From Lewinellaceae bacterium (GTDB lineage Bacteria > Bacteroidota > Bacteroidia > Chitinophagales > Saprospiraceae): DNA of 64,000 nt. Where the stretch lies: contig JACJYB010000013.1 in the NCBI GenBank assembly GCA_020636355.1, positions 76,428 through 140,427 of the forward strand, written 5' to 3'. The notes under the pieces are model-generated. The model was not told where the DNA came from, searched no databases, and worked only from the letters and a program-made list of their open reading frames with translations. Below are positions 57,801 to 64,000 of the stretch, in pieces (the first letter of the stretch is position 1; every line of letters begins with the position of its first letter). The position numbers were made by a program, and so were the translations under genes.

Positions 57801-60252
57801 TACGAACAGCCTCAGGGAGTCTTTCGAGCACGTCAGCGTGTCATCGTGCAATTCAAAGGCTGGAGAAACGGTGTCTATAGCAACCTCAATCGTTGTTTGT
57901 ACCGCGCATCCCAATGGTGATGTAACGGTCAACTGATAGATCCCAGGAACTGTTACTGCTTCAGAAGAATTTGCACTGGTAAAACCTTGTGGTCCATTCC
58001 ACAAGAAAGTTGATCCGGTTATGCTGGAAGTACCGTTTAACGTAACGGTTGGCTGATTGCAACTTAATGTTCCGCCCAAGCCGTAACTACCGGCAGTGGA
58101 TTTACCACAACGTCGATGGTGTCCATTGCACAACAGCCATTGGTAGATGTTACGGTTACGATGTAAGTCCCGCATTCTTAACAGCAATTTGCTGGTTGTC
58201 GCACCGGTCGACCAGAGGTAGGAGCTTCCCTCATTTCCGGCATTCAGATATGCTGTATCCCCTTTACACAATACCCTATCAGGACCCAGATCCACATTTA
58301 GATTATTCATGACGGTTACGGTCCAGTCGTAGTGCGCTGCATTACCACATGGGTCGGTTACATCCAGGAATATTGAACGATCTGAGCTAGGCTTCCTGTC
58401 GTGCAATCCCCAGACTGGATGCTGGATGCCATCGTTATCCGGTCACTGACATCTCCGTAACAGGAATCAAATGCAGTAATTACCGGCATAGCTGGCATGG
58501 CCTGATCACAGGTGATGGTAACATCAGGCAGCATACCTGCAAATACCGGCGCTGTAGTATCTAAAACATTGACCACAAAGGACTGGACTGTTTCATGACC
58601 GCAGTCATCTGCTACCGAATAAGTGTACGTTATCTGTTCGTAGATACCAATCGTGTCCGGAAGCTCACAACCAAATACTGTGGAAGAAATGGCTACCTGG
58701 ATCCGGTCGGTTACGTCCCCCAGACAGGAATCGTAGGCTGTAATCTGATTTCCAATTTCAGGTAATCCTTCAATCGCAGAACCACAATAAGCAATTGCGG
58801 AACCGGAAGGCACACCGGATAACACCGGAGGATGCGTATCCTGTAACCGAACGACAACGTGCCTTTTCTCGGATTCTCATTTCCGGATGGATCATACAAC
58901 GTCACCTCATACAAGTCCTCGTAGGCAAATCCACAAATAGTCTGATGATCGATCAACGTGAATTTTGTAAAGTCATTTCCACACAGCCGATGATCATACG
59001 CCCAGTACTGAAGACTATCCGGAATATTGTAATTCGTTCCATCGCATTCAAAGGTAAGAACGGTATCAGCAGTTGGCGGCCACCAGATCGGAGCTATGGT
59101 ATCCACAACGGTGATGAAGTAAGTACACTCACTGGTCTGATTGCCGTCTGAAACCCGGTACACGAAGCGGTTGATCCCATACTGATAAACGTAATTCTCA
59201 TATTTTGCACCACTCTCACCCGGATTCCGGTTCTGTGTTCCATAAAATATATCGTCCAGGTAATAATCAAACTGTGCTGAAACAATGCCGCAATTGTCAG
59301 AAAAAGTCGGCACCTCAAAAGTGAGTGGGGCAACCCATTGACAAGTGTCATTCGCCGCATTATCGGGAATATATACCGTCAGATTCGGAGGACATGTGAT
59401 TGAGGGTCGCGTGAGGTCATTGACTGATATATTCACCTGGACATCTTGCTCGCAAATAGATAGTGCACTTGAGCGTTCAGCCGACAAATAATTAGTAATG
59501 TGAATGTTATATGCACCGGGCGATAAATCTTCCCAATGGCTTGTCGTGACGACAGGACCATTATTCAGGGAAAAGTAGGTCGGAAAGCAGGAGCCACCAT
59601 CCGTAATCAATTCAATCGTTCCATCATCAATTCCGGAACAACTCGCATCCGTTACATTGACCGCAACCACTTCGGGACAGATGAGATTAAAAGTCAGATT
59701 GACACAGGAAACGGTGATGTCATCCGGTAACCCACAAAATCCAATTTCCCAGTCCCCGTTGGGGTTGATCCCCAGTTCATTGAGTTCGGTAAAGTCATCG
59801 AATGGCTGGAAGGACTTGCCGGAAGGTTGGGCTACATTGGCCGAACTGTACGGTAGGTTGGCGCAACCTTTAAATTCGATGTTCAGTGGTCCATTTGAAT
59901 AATTAGGAAAGCTGTTGAAACCTTCTTCTCCGGAGGCCAGCAAATAGATGCTGTCATTTGGTGCGCGGAGATAAATGTTGCAGGCAAATCCGGCGGATTG
60001 GGAAAGGACTACCCCTACCCCGTCGATCCCGTAGTTATCAGACCCCAGATTCCCGACACCGCTCACCGGAACAGAGATCCAGGTCATGGTGGGACAATTG
60101 GCAGTGATAGAAACATCGACTCCACAGTCCGCATTGGTAAAAAAAGCAACTTGGCTTGATGCTGAAGATACGCTGATCATGAGCATAGCACCAATCAGGA
60201 GAACCGATTGACGCCTCAGGCGGTTGGTGCATTTGATTGAATAATAGTTCAT
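54872..60252 (-). pseudogene. Gene A: T9SS-sorted surface protein with 76-aa repeats, frame broken
   Basis: A signal peptide (RQSVLLIGAMLMISVSSASS) starts a chain that is intact to about residue 460 (60252-58870). It has a P-domain-like module (ISVPVSGVGNLGSDNYGI ... NPNGDWEIGFCG) and HYR-like modules (ITCPPNLTVYIPD; VTDASCSGIDDGTIEL). Six near-identical ~76-aa beta-sandwich repeats follow (56510-57861), then more PKD/Ig-like modules. The C-terminus is a T9SS sorting domain (HLQVFPNPGDEYVNIDLAL, EGWYVLK). After a final frame change it most likely ends NVLTSRPVIIVH at 54872. Many single- and double-base deletions break the frame downstream of 58.9 kb. It is the first gene of the cluster and would be exported to the cell surface. 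Confidence 0.78.
56510..57861 (-). repeat. Six tandem ~228-bp coding repeats in gene A
   Basis: The 12-mer tccatgcatagg occurs at 56631, 56859, 57085, 57310 and 57538, and at 57767 with a final t-for-g change one base on. Spacings are 228, 226, 225, 228 and 229 bp. A unit of 228 bp equals 76 codons (PAFELHDDTLTC ... WSGPGNFHSGELNPW ... APNGCSTMASLTIV). The copies are more than 90% alike by eye and differ mainly by missing one or two bases. Confidence 0.9.
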
Positions 60253-60610
60253 GTTGGACGGGTTTTCTTGTTCGATTAAATCACCAACAGTGATTCTTTC
60301 GTAACTAAAATTAGTCGGTGAGACCTCCCATCATGCCTCTGTGGTTATGAGTGCAAGGCTTCGATGTCATGAACGGGAGAATAGATGTCATGAACGGGTA
60401 AAGAGAATGTGATTTAAGATTTGAGATTTGAGATTTGAGATTTGAGATTTTGAAATCCTACTTACTCACCCCAAAACCAGAAAACCACAATACTAAAAAA
60501 CCACAAAACCACAAAACCACGAAATCAGAAAACCACAAAACCACAAAACCTTTAACTCCCTCACACCGCTGGTTCCTTGATACTTCGCAACCATTCCTTA
60601 TCTTCATTTC
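60253..60610. repeat. Divergent promoter region with short tandem repeats
   Basis: This 358-bp gap between gene A and the response regulator holds three kinds of repeat. gatgtcatgaacggg occurs twice (60363-60377, 60384-60398). Five tandem copies of a 7-bp agatttg-type unit lie at about 60415-60451. An irregular run of aaaaccac units covers about 60473-60549. A short ctaaaattag palindrome lies near 60307-60316. No RNA gene or clear Bacteroidota promoter box was found. Confidence 0.75.
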
Positions 60611-61351
60611 ATGTCCCTCAAGAAAAACATCCTGATCGTAGAAGATGAGCTCCTATATGCTTCCAGGCTGGAAATGCAACTGGAGTTGATGGGCTACACG
60701 GTGGTTGGGAGCGCCGACGATAGCGAAACGGCATTAGATATGATCCGGGAGAACAATGTTGACCTGATCCTTATGGATATCCATATTCAAGGGAATTATG
60801 ATGGGGTTGAGTTGACCGAGCAGGTCCATAAAATTCAACCCGTCCCGATTATATTCCTTACCTCTCAGGAGGACGAAATGACTTTTAAACGGGCGGCGCG
60901 TACCAAGCCAGCTGGATTCATTCTGAAACCTTGTTCCGAAATACAGCTACAACGTTCCATCCAATTAGCCCTGGACCAGGAGAAGCAGGAGACTAAAGCT
61001 GAGAGCGACCCGGAAGCAACCAGGGTTATAGAAGACGATCTGTTCATCCAGAAGAATCAGGCTGTACACCGGGTACCCATACAATCCATTGAATACCTGG
61101 AAGCCGATGGCCGTTATTGCCGTGTCCACAGTGACCTTGGCCTTTTTCTGGTTCGTAAACCGCTGAAAGACTTGTTGAAATTGCTCCCCGAATCTCATTT
61201 TATCCAATGTCACCGCAGCTATGTCATCAATCTTAAACACGTGGAAAAAATCGACCTGGAAGACGATCAAGTTGTACTGAGGACTTGCAGAATCCCGGTC
61301 AGCAAAAGGGAACGCGAAAACGTCCTGGAACAATTCCGGTTACTCAAATGA
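60611..61351 (+). CDS. LytTR response regulator
   Basis: This 246-aa protein joins a receiver domain (residues ~5-120; NILIVEDELLYASRLEM, phosphoacceptor Asp in DLILMDIHIQ, conserved Lys in FILKPCSE) to a LytTR DNA-binding domain (IEYLEADGRYCRVHS, LLPESHFIQCHRSYVINL). It should bind direct-repeat sites when phosphorylated. It is transcribed divergently from the giant surface-protein cluster and convergently with a histidine kinase. Regulation of the cluster is inferred from position. Confidence 0.95.
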   Translation: MSLKKNILIVEDELLYASRLEMQLELMGYTVVGSADDSETALDMIRENNVDLILMDIHIQGNYDGVELTEQVHKIQPVPIIFLTSQEDEMTFKRAARTKPAGFILKPCSEIQLQRSIQLALDQEKQETKAESDPEATRVIEDDLFIQKNQAVHRVPIQSIEYLEADGRYCRVHSDLGLFLVRKPLKDLLKLLPESHFIQCHRSYVINLKHVEKIDLEDDQVVLRTCRIPVSKRERENVLEQFRLLK

Positions 61352-61409
61352 AGCATATTCATCCTTTTGTTTTCGCCGGCCAACAAGCAAGTGCAGAAAA
61401 TATTATATA

Positions 61410-63806
61410 CTATGACTTTGCCGGTAAAATTACGGTAATCCGGGTACCATGCCCTTTTTCACTCACCACAGCTATGGTCCCCTTATTCTGTTCCACCAGG
61501 TCTTTACAGAGAACCAGTCCCAGTCCTGTCCCCCGTTCGCCATACGTTCCTGAAGTGGATTTATGGGAAAGCTCAAACAGCTGATTTAATTGATCCTGAT
61601 TCATTCCTTCCCCCTGATCGACAATGGATAGTTGAGTGCTATCGCCCATTGACTTGGCTTCCAACTCAATAATCTGGCCCGTGAAACTGAACTTCAGCGC
61701 ATTGGAAAGCAAATTCCTCAAGAGGGTATGCAAGGCATTCTTATCGGCAAAAACCATACAATCCGAATCCACCCAGGACCGGATGATAATCTCTTTCTGC
61801 ATAGCAGTGGATGCATAGATAGAAATCACCTCTTCAAAAGCTTTCGCTAAACGAATATGTTCCGGATGATAAGGGATTACACCCAATTGCTGCCGGGCCC
61901 AATTCAATAAATTGTCAAGCAATGCCGCCAACTGATGCGTTGTTTTCCCCACCAATCCAGCGATCTTCTCGACTTTCTTATGATCGCCTTTACCCAGAAA
62001 ATAAGCCATTTGCTGGTCTACCGATTCGAGGGCTACCATGGGACTTCGCAAATCATGGGCAATGATACTGAAGAAGCGATCTTTCGTATGATTGAGGTTT
62101 TGAAGCGTTTCATTTTGAGCTTGTAACATCGACCTCGTTTTACGTAGCTGGATAAACAAATAGGTCCCTAACGCCAATAATATGGCCAGAATTATTGATG
62201 CAATCAGATAAGCTATATTTTGCTGTTTAAGCAGGGAAGCATAAGCTTCAGCCTGTTCCTTTTCCTTTCTGTGCTCATCCACTTGTTGCTTGACCTGTTC
62301 TTGCTTCAGGAGCTGTTGTGAATTCTCAGTGAAGACGCTGTCCTTATACGCCTGATACGTTTTTTGATGCTGTAATGCTTCCGAATAATTACCATTAAGC
62401 TCATACAAATGACTCAGTAACAAATGCGCTGACTGGAGCCCGGATTTTGCTATGCCGTATTGTTCAGCGACTTCCAGCGCTTGTTTGGCATGGTAAATAG
62501 CATCCTGGTAGTTCCCCTCATTTTCTTCAATATTGGCTAATCCGATGAAGGCCGATTGTAATAAGTGGGCATCCCGTATTTGTTGGAGCTTTGGCAATAA
62601 ACCGAGGATAATGTTTTTGCCATATTGGTTATCATCCGTATTGGAGTAGAGTTTAGCCAATTGAATTTTACTTTCAAAGCTGCTTAGCGTGTCGCCGACG
62701 GACAAATAAATCGAATCGGCCCGAACATACATCTTCAATGCGAGGTCAGTATTTTCCTTCATTTCATAAACTCGGCCTATTCGCAAAGTAAGGTCTGCCG
62801 CTTCGTCCGAAAAGCTTTTTATGATCTCATAGGCTTGATTAAAATAATGAAGTGCCTGATCGTAATCAAGGGTGGTATAAAACAAATTACCAAGCCTGAT
62901 CATAACCTGTCCGATCCACTTTTTATCTGTCAATGCTTCATAAAGCTTTTTGGAAAGTTCATAGTGTTCCAATGACTCGGAGATATCTCCGGCGGTGGCA
63001 TTAAAATCTCCGAGATACATTTGCGCATAGGCAACATCCGACGCATTTGTTTGTTCTGCAATCTGTAGACCTGTTTCTCCTTCCGCAATGGCCTCCCGGT
63101 ATTTGCCCATTTTCATAAGCAACGCCCCCAGATATAAATGGCTCTGCAACAGATTAGCCAAGCCAAGATCTGCGTATTGTGCACTTACACGACCCAATCG
63201 GGTATCTATGGGTGGAGCGCTTTTAAACGACTCAAAAATCCGGATAGACTTTCGGTAGGAGTCCTCCGCTTCTGCAAACTGGCCGTTTTTTTCGTATTCC
63301 CAGGCGATCGTTTTATAAATGTTGCCCAGATTTTTGGGTGAAATTTGAGCAGAATCCGGCAGTAAGGCATCCAGCATATCAATACCCCGTTCCGGGCTGT
63401 AGTCACCAAATTCAACCCAAATGTAGGTGGTGAAGGCGGTAGCATCCCGGGAGCCCGATTGAATGGCCAGGTCCATAGCCTTACGGGCCGAGGTGTAATA
63501 ATCACCTCCCTGATTGTAATCAATCTGCGAAATAAAATTGAGGCATTCGGATTGTAAATCCAATTTACCTAACCCTTCGGCAATCAGCAGAGCCTGTGTC
63601 GCATATTCCCTGGCACGTGGGCTATTGCCTTTTAACATGGATTGTCGTGCAAGCCCGAGCAGTACATCCACTTTATCGGCACCCGGGCGCGCATGTTCGA
63701 GCATCAGCTGCAGGCTGTCCATAATGTAGGCATCAGGATCATTCTGGGCATGAAGTGACTTCGTAAGTAGAAGTGCAAAAGCGTACAGATAAAACAGGCG
63801 TTTCAT
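61410..63806 (-). CDS. TPR-sensor histidine kinase
   Basis: The start is set at 63806 (MKRLFYLYAFALLLTKSLHAQ), a signal peptide; the open frame extends upstream without signal character. About eight tetratricopeptide-like units (residues ~50-460; FAEAEDSYRKSIRIFES, DQALHYFNQAYEIIKS) are followed by a membrane segment (IAYLIASIILAILLALGTYLF), a coiled coil, a HisKA H-box (FFSIIAHDLRSPMVALES) and a HATPase domain (LLRNLLSNALKFSF, IVDQGEGMNQDQ, GTGLGLVLCKDLV). TPR sensing with a HisKA kinase is common in Bacteroidota. It faces the LytTR regulator 58 bp away and is its likely partner. Confidence 0.93.
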   Translation of the reverse strand: MKRLFYLYAFALLLTKSLHAQNDPDAYIMDSLQLMLEHARPGADKVDVLLGLARQSMLKGNSPRAREYATQALLIAEGLGKLDLQSECLNFISQIDYNQGGDYYTSARKAMDLAIQSGSRDATAFTTYIWVEFGDYSPERGIDMLDALLPDSAQISPKNLGNIYKTIAWEYEKNGQFAEAEDSYRKSIRIFESFKSAPPIDTRLGRVSAQYADLGLANLLQSHLYLGALLMKMGKYREAIAEGETGLQIAEQTNASDVAYAQMYLGDFNATAGDISESLEHYELSKKLYEALTDKKWIGQVMIRLGNLFYTTLDYDQALHYFNQAYEIIKSFSDEAADLTLRIGRVYEMKENTDLALKMYVRADSIYLSVGDTLSSFESKIQLAKLYSNTDDNQYGKNIILGLLPKLQQIRDAHLLQSAFIGLANIEENEGNYQDAIYHAKQALEVAEQYGIAKSGLQSAHLLLSHLYELNGNYSEALQHQKTYQAYKDSVFTENSQQLLKQEQVKQQVDEHRKEKEQAEAYASLLKQQNIAYLIASIILAILLALGTYLFIQLRKTRSMLQAQNETLQNLNHTKDRFFSIIAHDLRSPMVALESVDQQMAYFLGKGDHKKVEKIAGLVGKTTHQLAALLDNLLNWARQQLGVIPYHPEHIRLAKAFEEVISIYASTAMQKEIIIRSWVDSDCMVFADKNALHTLLRNLLSNALKFSFTGQIIELEAKSMGDSTQLSIVDQGEGMNQDQLNQLFELSHKSTSGTYGERGTGLGLVLCKDLVEQNKGTIAVVSEKGHGTRITVILPAKS

Positions 63807-64000
63807 GAGGAGTAAATTAAGCAATAATATGGTTTGATGCCTGCACCCTGATTCTGGAAAAATCTGCAACAACAAAGGCCAATGCGATTAACCTTTGTTA
63901 AGCGTGGAATTCTCAGCATTTGAAATTAGCCAACTCCTGCGATCAAATCGATCCAAGAAATCATAACCTTTTGAAGCCTGATAATCTCCAGCGTGCCGAT

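Noticed and set aside
56510..57861. Repeat array as a possible CRISPR locus
   Set aside because: Units are ~228 bp, adjacent without spacers, and encode a repeated protein domain in one strand sense.
44575..58870. Programmed ribosomal frameshifting as the explanation for the breaks
   Set aside because: There are far too many breaks, in different directions and without consistent slippery sites or downstream structures.
60435..60635. Open frame of 66 codons in the aaaaccac region
   Set aside because: The peptide is only a translation of the microsatellite (N/T/K/P/Q), with no conserved features.

Overview
The window looks like a chromosomal segment of a Bacteroidota bacterium, most likely from the Saprospiraceae / Chitinophagales side of the phylum. 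The evidence is TTG-N(18-22)-TAnnTTTG promoters, a PUR-alpha-like DUF3276 protein, type IX secretion (T9SS) C-terminal sorting domains, split 5'-nucleotidase genes and a HesA/MoeB/ThiF-rhodanese protein without zinc cysteines. Nearly all of the first 44 kb is intact and densely packed. There is no phage, no insertion sequence and no CRISPR array.

Layout. 1-0.4 kb: duplicated terminator cassettes and tRNA-Ser(GCU). 0.4-2.1 kb: dnaA with an AT-rich upstream gap. 2.1-4.3 kb: a three-gene operon whose 5'-nucleotidase domains are on separate proteins. 4.4-7.8 kb: an IscA/ErpA-type Fe-S protein, icd and ruvB. 7.9-10.7 kb: a small stress and regulation block (CsbD, DUF1328, an ECF sigma factor, two paralogous XRE regulators, a coiled-coil lipoprotein). 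A shared ECF-like promoter signature precedes two of these units. 10.8-16.8 kb: a sugar-type MFS transporter and a TolC / FtsX-permease / HlyD efflux operon with no ATPase gene. 17-28.5 kb: cell wall (murB), an MsbA-like ABC exporter, small metabolic enzymes, secreted proteins of unknown function, and an OmpA plus helix-hairpin-helix pair. 28.7-31.6 kb: comEC and a ComEA-like gene. 31.6-38 kb: an ABC half-transporter with a degenerate Walker B, PUR-alpha, ThiF-rhodanese, peroxiredoxin and an alpha-L-fucosidase. 38.2-42.5 kb: pxpABC (5-oxoprolinase), an arylamine N-acetyltransferase and a fatty acid hydroxylase. 42.9-44.5 kb: a T9SS-secreted beta-helix protein.

The most unusual region is 44.6-60.3 kb. 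Four very large minus-strand genes (A-D, about 1790, 575, 2130 and 715 codons) lie head to tail. They encode a T9SS-sorted, repeat-bearing surface protein, an outer-membrane beta-barrel-like protein, a giant exported protein and a fibronectin-III-like protein. Apart from the first ~460 codons of A and one ~600-codon stretch of C, they are cut by many small indels, although the coding signal continues across each break. This is either a local assembly or sequencing problem or recent inactivation of a whole surface system. A LytTR response regulator is transcribed divergently from the cluster, and a TPR histidine kinase converges on the regulator (60.6-63.8 kb). Together these six genes may form a regulated surface or adhesin system.

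All family assignments come from reading motifs; no search was run. Start sites were adjusted where a signal peptide, terminator or promoter decided them.
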